A DNA stretch of 5,876 nt from Dehalococcoidales bacterium (GTDB lineage Bacteria; Chloroflexota; Dehalococcoidia; Dehalococcoidales; UBA5627), in NCBI GenBank assembly GCA_012520835.1, contig JAAYNN010000074.1, forward strand, positions 1-5,876, in the 5' to 3' direction. Positions within the stretch are counted from its first letter, which is position 1; every line of letters starts with the position of its first letter. The notes under the pieces were generated by a model. It did no database searches and was not told where the DNA came from. It worked only from the letters and a program-made list of their open reading frames with translations. Below are positions 1 to 5,210 of the stretch, one piece after another. A program made the translations under genes and the position numbers.

Positions 1-204
1 AACTCGGCATGACAATCAGTTAGGCTACCACAAACCCAGCATGACAATCAGGAATTTAGTTGTGCGGAGTGCCCATATAATTGTCATTCTGAGGCAAAGC
101 CGAAGAATCCAAGGCTTATCGAATGGCATTTAGATGCTTCGCTGCGCTCAGTATGACAGTACAATTAAATGTCATCCTGAAGTCACGAGGGGTGACTGAA
201 GGAT
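1..204. repeat. Left copy of a BIME/MITE-like dispersed palindromic repeat
   Basis: Non-coding mosaic built from one module in both orientations. Forward modules resembling CTCAGCATGACAAT lie at 3-16, 35-48 and 147-160. Inverted modules lie at 80-93 (ATTGTCATTCTGAG) and 170-182 (TGTCATCCTGAAG). The 82-93 and 147-158 arms can pair to make a long imperfect hairpin. A second hairpin spans 174-204. Positions 37-197 align without gaps to 5716-5876 with 14 mismatches by eye, in the same orientation, so this is a dispersed family and not a single-locus structure. Nothing in it looks coding. It may be a REP/BIME-type or non-autonomous element; no transposase is present in the window. Confidence 0.8.
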
Positions 205-271
205 CTGGGGGGGAGAAATCCTGATAAATCGGAATTCGCAATGGCGTTTCCATTCCCACTCCCTCGCTTTT

Positions 272-300
272 TTGAGCAATCACTCTGATTATGCTATATT
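272..300 (+). promoter_or_regulatory. Promoter for tRNA-Ser
   Basis: A -35-like TTGAGC (272-277) and a -10-like TATATT (295-300) are separated by 17 bp, and a TGC directly before the -10 makes an extended -10. Transcription would start near 307, about 23 nt before the mature tRNA. The match is to the sigma-70 consensus; no start site is proven. The rest of 205-329 is a G7 run (207-213) and AT-rich sequence with no gene visible. Confidence 0.6.
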
Positions 301-329
301 ATCTATGTCAAAAATATGCTGCTTCTTAC

Positions 330-421
330 GGAGGGGTCGCATAGAGGTCTAGTGCGGGCGCCTGCTAAGCGCTTACACCGGGAAACTGGTGTCGAGGGTT
401 CAAATCCCTCCCCCTCCGCCA
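330..421 (+). tRNA. tRNA-Ser(GCU), CCA encoded
   Basis: This 92-nt class II tRNA can be folded by hand. The acceptor stem is GGAGGGG (330-336) with CCCCTCC (411-417), followed by discriminator G418 and an encoded CCA (419-421). The D stem is GCA (339-341) with TGC (353-355). The anticodon stem is GGCGC (357-361) with GCGCT, and the seven-base loop CTGCTAA (362-368) puts the anticodon GCT at 364-366. The long variable arm pairs ACACC with GGTGT, as expected for serine. The T stem is GAGGG with CCCTC. It decodes AGC and AGU. All stems are intact although a downstream duplication begins inside its 3' end at position 412, so the gene should be functional. Confidence 0.95.
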
Positions 422-547
422 GTCTGCGCTGAAGCTTCGACTGGAAACCAGACTTACAAAGTTTTGAACGGTATTCCAGCCTGATTGCATATTCAGTTGC
501 CATATCGCTATCCCATAGATATTTAGTATACTTAATTAAATGGTCAA
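412..547 (+). repeat. Direct repeat, copy 1, starting in the tRNA 3' end
   Basis: Starts with the last 10 nt of the tRNA (CCCTCCGCCA) and runs downstream to GTCAA at 543-547. Positions 412-495 are identical to 848-931 (84 nt). The remaining part is similar but diverged, and this copy lacks two single bases present in copy 2. Each copy therefore has a conserved tRNA-proximal part and a decaying distal part. It behaves like an attachment-site or target duplication around the GIY-YIG gene, although it is much longer than a usual att core. Confidence 0.9.
419..454 (+). other. Competing hairpins directly after tRNA-Ser
   Basis: Three pairings compete. CCAGTC (419-424) can pair with GACTGG (439-444), AGTCTG (421-426) with CAGACT (449-454), and CTGG (441-444) with CCAG (448-451) across an AAA loop. 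The first would sequester the CCA end. Only a weak GTTTT follows at 460-464, so this is not a convincing intrinsic terminator. It may help end or process the tRNA transcript. The same sequence recurs in the second repeat copy. Confidence 0.35.
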
Positions 548-579
548 TTTATTAAGAAGTTGAGCGTTTTTAACACATT

Positions 580-819
580 ATGTGGTATGTATATATTCTT
601 AGAAGCATTAATGATAACGCTTTATACATAGGGTCTACTAATGATATAGAACGAAGAATTGATGAGCACAATTCTGGAAAAGTAGATTCCACAAGAAGTC
701 GCAGACCGTTTAATTTAGAAGCGTATATTGCAGTTAAAGATAAAAATAAAGCTATTGAGTTAGAACAATATTTAAAAACAGGATCAGGAAGGGCAATTCT
801 CAATAAAAGAATCCTTTAG
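580..819 (+). CDS. Small single-domain GIY-YIG endonuclease (UPF0213/YhbQ-like)
   Basis: This 79-aa protein is a whole GIY-YIG nuclease domain with nothing fused to it. The GIY half is Y3-V4-Y5 and the YIG half is Y16-I17-G18, followed by the probable catalytic R26, then H30-N31, and the probable metal-binding E62. These residues match the family pattern, so the fold should be catalytically competent. The C-terminal YLKTGSGR segment (64-71) is typical of these short proteins. Length fits the roughly 80-100 aa family. The family hydrolyses DNA, but the substrate of this subgroup is not firmly known. The start is the only upstream ATG in frame; no clear Shine-Dalgarno sequence precedes it, which suggests weak translation. 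The codons are AT-rich (ATA, AGA, TTA, AAT), unlike the nad genes, which suggests horizontal origin. It lies between two copies of a tRNA-derived direct repeat, so a homing or cassette role is plausible but unproven. Confidence 0.88.
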   Translation: MWYVYILRSINDNALYIGSTNDIERRIDEHNSGKVDSTRSRRPFNLEAYIAVKDKNKAIELEQYLKTGSGRAILNKRIL

Positions 820-848
820 TCGCCGAAGCTCGAAAGAGCGTAGGAGAC
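819..848 (+). other. Short stem-loop between the nuclease stop codon and repeat copy 2
   Basis: GCTC (828-831) and GAGC (836-839) close a GAAA tetraloop of the GNRA type. CC (823-824) with GG (843-844), and GTC (819-821) with GAC (846-848), could extend it as an interrupted stem. It sits exactly at the junction where the tRNA-derived repeat begins, so it could be the cassette end or an RNA 3' structure. Only the inner four pairs are solid. Confidence 0.35.
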
Positions 849-985
849 CCTCCGCCAGTCTGCGCTGAAGCTTCGACTGGAAACCAGACTTACAAAGTTT
901 TGAACGGTATTCCAGCCTGATTGCATATTCAATTGCCATATCGCCTATCACATTAGATATTTAGTATGCTTAATCAATCTGTCAA
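848..985 (+). repeat. Direct repeat, copy 2, with a 10-nt tRNA-Ser remnant
   Basis: Starts with CCCTCCGCCA, the tRNA-Ser 3' end, but no tRNA body precedes it. Positions 848-931 equal 412-495 exactly. From 932 on, the copy diverges by scattered substitutions and two extra bases and can be followed to GTCAA at 981-985. This copy adjoins the miaB leader and may represent the original sequence downstream of the tRNA. No gene is visible between 986 and 1084. Confidence 0.9.
933..961 (+). promoter_or_regulatory. Possible promoter inside repeat copy 2
   Basis: TTGCCA (933-938), five of six matches to the -35 consensus, lies 17 bp before GATATT (956-961), four of six matches to the -10. Copy 1 has the same two boxes (497-502 and 518-523), but two deletions shorten its spacer to 15 bp. 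If real, it would transcribe toward miaB. The box matches alone are weak evidence. Confidence 0.25.
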
Positions 986-1037
986 GAGTTTATAACCTTG
1001 ATTATTTTAGCCTGCATTTTTTGCTTTCCTGTTAATC

Positions 1038-1073
1038 TGTTACAATAAATCCATTATTTCCACCATTACGGAG
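1038..1073 (+). promoter_or_regulatory. Extended -10 promoter and ribosome binding site for miaB
   Basis: TACAAT (1041-1046) preceded by TGT (1038-1040) makes an extended -10 element. No good -35 lies at 16-18 bp; TTGCTT at 1021-1026 is too close. The likely Shine-Dalgarno is GGAG at 1070-1073, 11 nt before the ATG. This may start the miaB-to-DUF454 transcript, since the 3' repeat and AT-rich leader separate miaB from the tRNA and nuclease genes. Confidence 0.4.
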
Positions 1074-1084
1074 TAGGTTATTCC

Positions 1085-2335
1085 ATGCCCCTTTATCATA
1101 TTTGGACTATAGGCTGCCAGATGAACAAGGCAGAATCCGAACGCTTATGCAGTCTGTTCGAACAGATCGGCTATCAACCGGCTGCCTCTATCGAGGAAGC
1201 TGACCTTATCATTTTAAACAGCTGCGTCATCCGCCAGAGCGCCGAAAATAAAGTAGTCAGCAAAATCGGGACGCTTAAATCGTTAAAGAAAAACAATCCA
1301 GGCTTGAAGATTGCACTGACCGGCTGCCTGGTTGACCCGGATACGGATAGACTGCAGAAGAGATTCCCGGTTGTAGATTACTTCTTCAAAGCCGGCGGGA
1401 TGCCTCCCTGGATAGATAAGCGTCTGACGGCAAACATCATTCCCTCAAAACCGGCAGTCAGCACCTTCATAAATATTATTCAGGGGTGCAATAACTTCTG
1501 TTCCTACTGCATCGTCCCCTACCGCCGGGGCAGGGAAAAGAGCCGCACGGTTGATGAAATAGTCTGCGAGGCAAAGACGCTGGTGGAAAGAGGAGCCAAA
1601 GAACTTATACTGGTGGGACAGAATGTCGATTCCTACGGGAATGACCTGCCGGATAAACCCGACCTTGCCGCACTTCTGGAAGATATTAATAAAATCGACG
1701 GGTTGAAAAGGCTGCGCTTTTTAACCAACCACCCCAAGGATATGAGCGACCGGCTGATTGACGCCATCGCTACCCTGGACAAGGTGTGCGAGGAAATCAA
1801 CCTGCCGGCGCAGGCCGGAGACGATCAGATTTTAAATGCGATGCGGCGCGGATATACATCTGCACAGTACCGCAATCTGGTAAAACGCATACGCGCCAGG
1901 GTGCCCGATATCGCCATCAGCACGGATATCATCGTCGGCTTTCCGGGAGAGACCGAGGAGCAGTTTAAAGCCTCGGTAGATTTATTGAAAGAACTGAGAT
2001 TCGATAATACGCATATCGCCGCCTATTCCGCCAGGACGGGAACCATCGCATCGCGTGAATATAAGGATAATGTGCCCCCCGAAGTTAAAAAAGAACGCGT
2101 CGCCATCGTCGAAAAACTGCAGGGTGAAATTGCCGCCGAAATCAACGCCGGAATGCTTGATAAGACCGTCGAGGTTTTAGTGGAAGGCAAAAAACAGGGG
2201 AAGTGGCACGGAAGAAGCCGACGTGGTAAACTGGTATTCTTCAACAACAAAAACGACCTGCTCGGGCAGGTGGTGAAAATTAAAATCGAAAAGGCCAGTT
2301 CCTGGTCGCTTCAGGGCAGCCTTGTAGACATGTAA
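1085..2335 (+). CDS. miaB: tRNA-2-methylthio-N6-isopentenyladenosine synthase MiaB
   Basis: Radical-SAM methylthiotransferase that adds a methylthio group to C2 of isopentenyl-A37 in tRNAs reading codons that start with U. The N-terminal UPF0004 domain carries the auxiliary cluster cysteines C11 (in TIGCQMN), C47 (in NSC) and C81 (in TGC). The radical-SAM cluster motif CNNFCSYC gives C135, C139 and C142. LPAQAGDDQILNAMRRGYT and TDIIVGFPGET are family signatures. The C-terminal TRAM-like region begins near residue 354 and includes a GRSRRGKLVFF stretch, which resembles MiaB more than MtaB or RimO. At 416 aa it is shorter than the 474-aa E. coli enzyme but has every domain. The ATG is supported by the upstream GGAG and by the short normal lead into TIGCQMN. 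It is the first gene of the apparent operon, 25 nt before yajC. miaA, whose product makes the substrate, is not in the window. Confidence 0.94.
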   Translation: MPLYHIWTIGCQMNKAESERLCSLFEQIGYQPAASIEEADLIILNSCVIRQSAENKVVSKIGTLKSLKKNNPGLKIALTGCLVDPDTDRLQKRFPVVDYFFKAGGMPPWIDKRLTANIIPSKPAVSTFINIIQGCNNFCSYCIVPYRRGREKSRTVDEIVCEAKTLVERGAKELILVGQNVDSYGNDLPDKPDLAALLEDINKIDGLKRLRFLTNHPKDMSDRLIDAIATLDKVCEEINLPAQAGDDQILNAMRRGYTSAQYRNLVKRIRARVPDIAISTDIIVGFPGETEEQFKASVDLLKELRFDNTHIAAYSARTGTIASREYKDNVPPEVKKERVAIVEKLQGEIAAEINAGMLDKTVEVLVEGKKQGKWHGRSRRGKLVFFNNKNDLLGQVVKIKIEKASSWSLQGSLVDM

Positions 2336-2360
2336 AGGATGTTAAATTAAGGAGTAAAAA

Positions 2361-2726
2361 ATGGTAAAGAAAATCATGGCTTCACTTTTAGGTCTGGCTA
2401 CAATCGCCAGCACCGGGCTGCTCTCGAGCTGCGCCCCCGCAACCGGTGAGTCGGGTAACAGTTCTCTCTACATGATACTCTTCATGGTAATCCTCTTCGC
2501 TATCTTCTATTTCCTGATTATCAGGCCGCAGAGCAAGAGACAGAAAGAGCATCAGAACCTGTTGTCCAACCTGCAGGTCGGAGATAAAATCATCACCATC
2601 GGCGGAATTTACGGCAAAATCGATAGCATCAAGGAAGATAGCTATATAATCAAGATCGAATCCGGTGAGCTTTTAAGAATGGCCAGAAATGCCATCGCCA
2701 GCAAACAACCCGATGAAGCGAAATAA
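2361..2726 (+). CDS. yajC: Preprotein translocase accessory subunit YajC, with lipobox-like N-terminus
   Basis: YajC is a small inner-membrane partner of SecDF in the Sec translocase. The protein has one strong membrane segment at about 36-54, directly followed by R55-P56-Q57, the RPQ signature of the family. A cytosolic KRQKEHQNLL stretch and VGDKIITIGGIYGKI (73-87) are also hallmarks. It has 121 aa, slightly longer than the usual YajC, because an extra N-terminal hydrophobic segment precedes the membrane helix. That segment (M1-VKK, hydrophobic 5-20) ends in L21-S22-S23-C24, a good lipobox, so C24 could be lipidated after signal peptidase II cleavage. The start is set by GGAG at 2351-2354, 6 nt before the ATG; a second in-frame ATG at codon 6 has no such site. 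secD and secF are absent here. Family assignment is firm; lipidation is inferred. Confidence 0.92.
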   Translation: MVKKIMASLLGLATIASTGLLSSCAPATGESGNSSLYMILFMVILFAIFYFLIIRPQSKRQKEHQNLLSNLQVGDKIITIGGIYGKIDSIKEDSYIIKIESGELLRMARNAIASKQPDEAK

Positions 2727-2773
2727 CATTCCCTGAATATACTCCGGCCACAGGATTTGATTATTGCACTTGT

Positions 2774-2791
2774 GGAGGTGGCTATATTATT
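2774..2791 (+). promoter_or_regulatory. Strong Shine-Dalgarno deciding a non-canonical ATT start for nadB
   Basis: GGAGGTG (2774-2780) matches the usual anti-Shine-Dalgarno perfectly. The nadB frame has ATT codons at 2786-2788 and 2789-2791, 5 and 8 nt after it. No in-frame ATG, GTG or TTG exists between the yajC stop and codon 29. ATG codons at 2796 and 2802 are in another frame and meet TAG at 2808-2810. Confidence 0.7.
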
Positions 2792-4351
2792 ACCTATGAT
2801 TATGTCATAGTCGGCAGCGGTATTGCAGGCCTGTATTGCGCCCTGCTCGCACAGAAGCATGGCAGTGTCCTGATGGTAACTAAGGGCAGCATCGAAGACT
2901 GCAACACTCGCCACGCCCAGGGGGGAATTGCCGCCGCTATCGGCATCAACGATTCCACTGAACTGCATTATAGAGACACCATCACCGCCGGTGACGGTCT
3001 ATGCAACGAAGCAGTGGTGCGCATACTGGCAGATGAAGGGCCAGACCGCATCGCTGATCTGGTCAATTTCGGTGTGCCTTTCGATACCGTGGACGGCAAA
3101 ATAGCGCTGACGCTGGAGGCTGCCCACAGTATTCCCCGCATCCTGCATGCCGGAGGCGACGCCACCGGTAAACACATCGAGGTCACCCTCAGCAGAATCG
3201 TGAGAACCATCTCTCTGCCGGTGCTGGAACACCACCTGGCAACTGATATTATGGTCGAAAATAACTGTGTCAAAGGCATCCGGGTTTTCGACTGTGAAAA
3301 AGAGAGTTTTGAAGAATTCGGTTGCCGCTACCTGATACTGGCAACCGGCGGCGCCGGGCAGCTTTTCAAATACACCACCAATCCTGAAGTAGCTACCAGC
3401 GACGGCATTGCGCTTGCCTTAAAGGCGGGCGCCGAAATTATCGATATGGAATTCTTCCAGTTTCATCCCACCGCCCTGCGCATGCCGGGAGTAGTCCCTT
3501 TTCTGATTTCGGAAGCGGTACGCGGCGAAGGCGGAATCCTGCGCAACATAGACGGTCGGGCCTTTATGCACGATTACACCCCGCTGGCAGAACTGGCACC
3601 CCGTGACGTAGTTGCCCGCAGTATTTTAAGCGAAATGAAGAAAACACGGCAGGAGAATGTTTTTCTGGATGTTACCCACCTGGCTCCGCACCGCGTTAAA
3701 ACACGCTTTCCGCATATCTATCAATTCTGCGCCGACCACGGACTGGATATCACCAGCAGTTTGATACCGGTCGCTCCGGCTGCTCATTACATGATTGGCG
3801 GCATACGCACCAACAGCTGGGGAGAGACCTCGGTCTGCGGCCTTTTTGCCGCCGGCGAATGTGCCGGAACCGGTGCTCACGGAGCCAACCGCCTGGCATC
3901 CAACTCAATGCTGGAAGTGCTGATTTTCGGTAAGCGCATTTTCCAGGGAATAGATGAAAAAGGCAGCCGGCAATACAACGATAACCTCCCCAACAGGAAT
4001 ATCTATCACAGGCTGAAAATGAAGACTGCTCTGGATAAGGCTCCCTTGTTAAGCCTGCAAGCCCTGCAAAACCTGCTCTGGGATAATGTCGGCATCGTAC
4101 GCGACCGCCAGGGATTGACGGAAGCAGTTGATATCCTGGGTTCATGGCAGCACACCCTGCCGCAACCATCGGACCGGCAATCACACGAACTGGCTAATAT
4201 GATAGTAACCGGCAGGCTGATTGCCGAAGCTGCCCTTTTAAGGGAGGAAAGCCGCGGCGCCCACTTCCGCTCCGACTTCCCTCAGCGTTCACCGGAGTGG
4301 CTGAGACATATAGTCACCACCATAGATAAAGCGGAGCAGTGCAATGTATAA
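2789..4351 (+). CDS. nadB: L-aspartate oxidase NadB, apparently initiated at ATT
   Basis: FAD flavoenzyme that oxidises L-aspartate to iminoaspartate, which NadA condenses with dihydroxyacetone phosphate to make quinolinate. Reading from ATT 2789 gives 520 aa. The Rossmann motif G9-S10-G11-I12-A13-G14 follows YDYVIV, and RHAQGG is at 41-46. Likely active-site counterparts of E. coli E121, H244, R290, H351 and R386 are E110, H226 (FHPT), R272 (LAPRD), H333 (AAHYMIGG) and R368 (GANR), inferred from shared motifs. FAAGECAGTGAHGANRLASNS (353-373) and the C-terminal ESRGAHFRSDFP stretch confirm the oxidase over succinate dehydrogenase. The nearest ATG (2873, codon 29) would delete the FAD motif, so the upstream start is needed. 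The second of two adjacent ATT codons is preferred for its 8-nt spacing. A sequencing error or an ATG-to-ATT mutation is the main alternative. It overlaps nadC by 8 nt, suggesting translational coupling. Confidence 0.93.
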   Translation: MTYDYVIVGSGIAGLYCALLAQKHGSVLMVTKGSIEDCNTRHAQGGIAAAIGINDSTELHYRDTITAGDGLCNEAVVRILADEGPDRIADLVNFGVPFDTVDGKIALTLEAAHSIPRILHAGGDATGKHIEVTLSRIVRTISLPVLEHHLATDIMVENNCVKGIRVFDCEKESFEEFGCRYLILATGGAGQLFKYTTNPEVATSDGIALALKAGAEIIDMEFFQFHPTALRMPGVVPFLISEAVRGEGGILRNIDGRAFMHDYTPLAELAPRDVVARSILSEMKKTRQENVFLDVTHLAPHRVKTRFPHIYQFCADHGLDITSSLIPVAPAAHYMIGGIRTNSWGETSVCGLFAAGECAGTGAHGANRLASNSMLEVLIFGKRIFQGIDEKGSRQYNDNLPNRNIYHRLKMKTALDKAPLLSLQALQNLLWDNVGIVRDRQGLTEAVDILGSWQHTLPQPSDRQSHELANMIVTGRLIAEAALLREESRGAHFRSDFPQRSPEWLRHIVTTIDKAEQCNV

Positions 4352-5207
4352 AACAGCGCAGGAACAAATCGAGAGCATCATCAGGCTGGCTCTTGAAGAA
4401 GATGTCTTCGGAAACGACATTACCAGCAATGCCCTTGTACCGCCTGATAAACAGGGGACGGCTTTTATCATAGCTAAAGAAGAAGGCATCCTTGCCTGTG
4501 TGAATATTATTTCACCCATATTCCATACCGTTGACCATGCGCTTAAAGTAAATCTGCTGCAAAAAGAAGGACGCCGTGTAAAAAGGGGCGATATCATCGC
4601 AGAAATCAGTGGGAACCTGAGGAGTATTTTAAGCGCCGAGAGAACAGTGCTGAATTTCTTAAGCCGCCTGAGCGGCATCGCCACGCAGACGTCAAAGTAC
4701 GTAGAGAAGGTAAAGGGAACCAGGGCAATTATCAGGGATACCCGCAAGACCCTCCCCGGAATGCGTCTCCTGGAAAAGTATGCCGTTACCGTCGGCGGCG
4801 GCGAGAACCACCGTTTGAATCTGGCGGGCGGCATTCTAATCAAGGATAATCACATTGCCGCACTGCAAACAGACGGCATTACGCTGGCGGAGATCATCGA
4901 AAGAGCCAGGCAAAACAGCCATGCCGGCACCATCATCGAGGTCGAAGTCGATAGTGTAGAAGAAGCAGCCGAAGCGCTTCAAACCGATGCCGATGTCATC
5001 CTGCTGGATAATATGAATATCGAAGAAATGAAAACCGTGGTAGCCATGTCCGGCGGTAAAGTCAAACTCGAAGCCTCCGGCGGCATTACGCTTGATAATA
5101 TCCGGGAAGTGGCATTGATCGGGGTAGATTATATTGCCATCGGAGCTTTGACGCATTCGGCAAAGGCGCTCGATTTCAGCCTCGACGTGGAATCTGCGGC
5201 AGACTGA
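4344..5207 (+). CDS. nadC: Nicotinate-nucleotide pyrophosphorylase (quinolinate phosphoribosyltransferase) NadC
   Basis: Converts quinolinate and PRPP to nicotinate mononucleotide, CO2 and pyrophosphate, the step after NadB and NadA in NAD synthesis. The 287-aa length is normal for the family. The N-terminal ALEEDVFGNDIT (16-27) and SAERTVLNFLSRLSGIAT (97-114) are typical. The phosphate- and carboxylate-binding face shows R131-DTRKT (132-136), GGGENHR (151-157, H156-R157) and LIKDNH (165-170, K167). E199 and E201 (IIEVEVDS) and D222 (LLDN) are the acidic residues, and EASGGI (243-248) precedes IGALTHSAKALDFSL (266-280). All expected functional positions are present. The ATG lies inside the end of nadB (8-nt overlap), with GGAG at 4333-4336 as the ribosome binding site, 7 nt upstream. 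The first partner enzyme, NadB, is adjacent, so flux through the pathway is co-ordinated. Confidence 0.95.
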   Translation: MYKTAQEQIESIIRLALEEDVFGNDITSNALVPPDKQGTAFIIAKEEGILACVNIISPIFHTVDHALKVNLLQKEGRRVKRGDIIAEISGNLRSILSAERTVLNFLSRLSGIATQTSKYVEKVKGTRAIIRDTRKTLPGMRLLEKYAVTVGGGENHRLNLAGGILIKDNHIAALQTDGITLAEIIERARQNSHAGTIIEVEVDSVEEAAEALQTDADVILLDNMNIEEMKTVVAMSGGKVKLEASGGITLDNIREVALIGVDYIAIGALTHSAKALDFSLDVESAAD

Positions 5208-5210
5208 AAA

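Larger units (their letters stand above)
412..847 (+). mobile_element. Candidate 436-bp GIY-YIG cassette at the tRNA-Ser 3' end
   Basis: The interval from the first repeat start to the second repeat start is 436 bp and contains one complete GIY-YIG nuclease gene. The left copy restores an intact tRNA 3' end, and the right copy leaves a 10-nt tRNA remnant followed by the same downstream sequence, as expected after site-specific insertion or tandem duplication at a tRNA. The cassette is visibly richer in A and T than the genes from 1085 on. It has no integrase or transposase, so mobility is an inference. The alternative is a simple tandem duplication followed by acquisition of the nuclease gene. 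Confidence 0.45.

Noticed and set aside
1..204. CRISPR array
   Set aside because: The short modules alternate in orientation and spacing varies; there are no regular spacers or cas genes.
303..503. Minus-strand ORF of 66 aa containing GEGFEPSTPVSRCKRLAG
   Set aside because: It is the antisense of the tRNA-Ser gene; GFEPSTP-type peptides are a common false-gene artefact over tRNAs.
848..857. A second tRNA gene ending at 857
   Set aside because: Only the last 10 nt match; the sequence before it (nuclease gene end and a small stem-loop) cannot form a tRNA.
330..2335. Functional link between tRNA-Ser(GCU) and miaB
   Set aside because: MiaB acts on tRNAs reading codons beginning with U, whereas this tRNA reads AGC and AGU; adjacency is likely coincidental.
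2873..2875. ATG as the nadB start
   Set aside because: It would remove the FAD-binding GxGxxG motif encoded upstream in the same frame, and has no suitable Shine-Dalgarno; the upstream one is ideal for ATT.
3750..4184. Minus-strand ORF of 144 aa opposite nadB
   Set aside because: Antisense shadow of conserved nadB motifs.
4289..4843. Minus-strand ORF of 184 aa opposite nadC
   Set aside because: Shadow of the well-supported nadC and nadB ends; no recognisable family or start signal.
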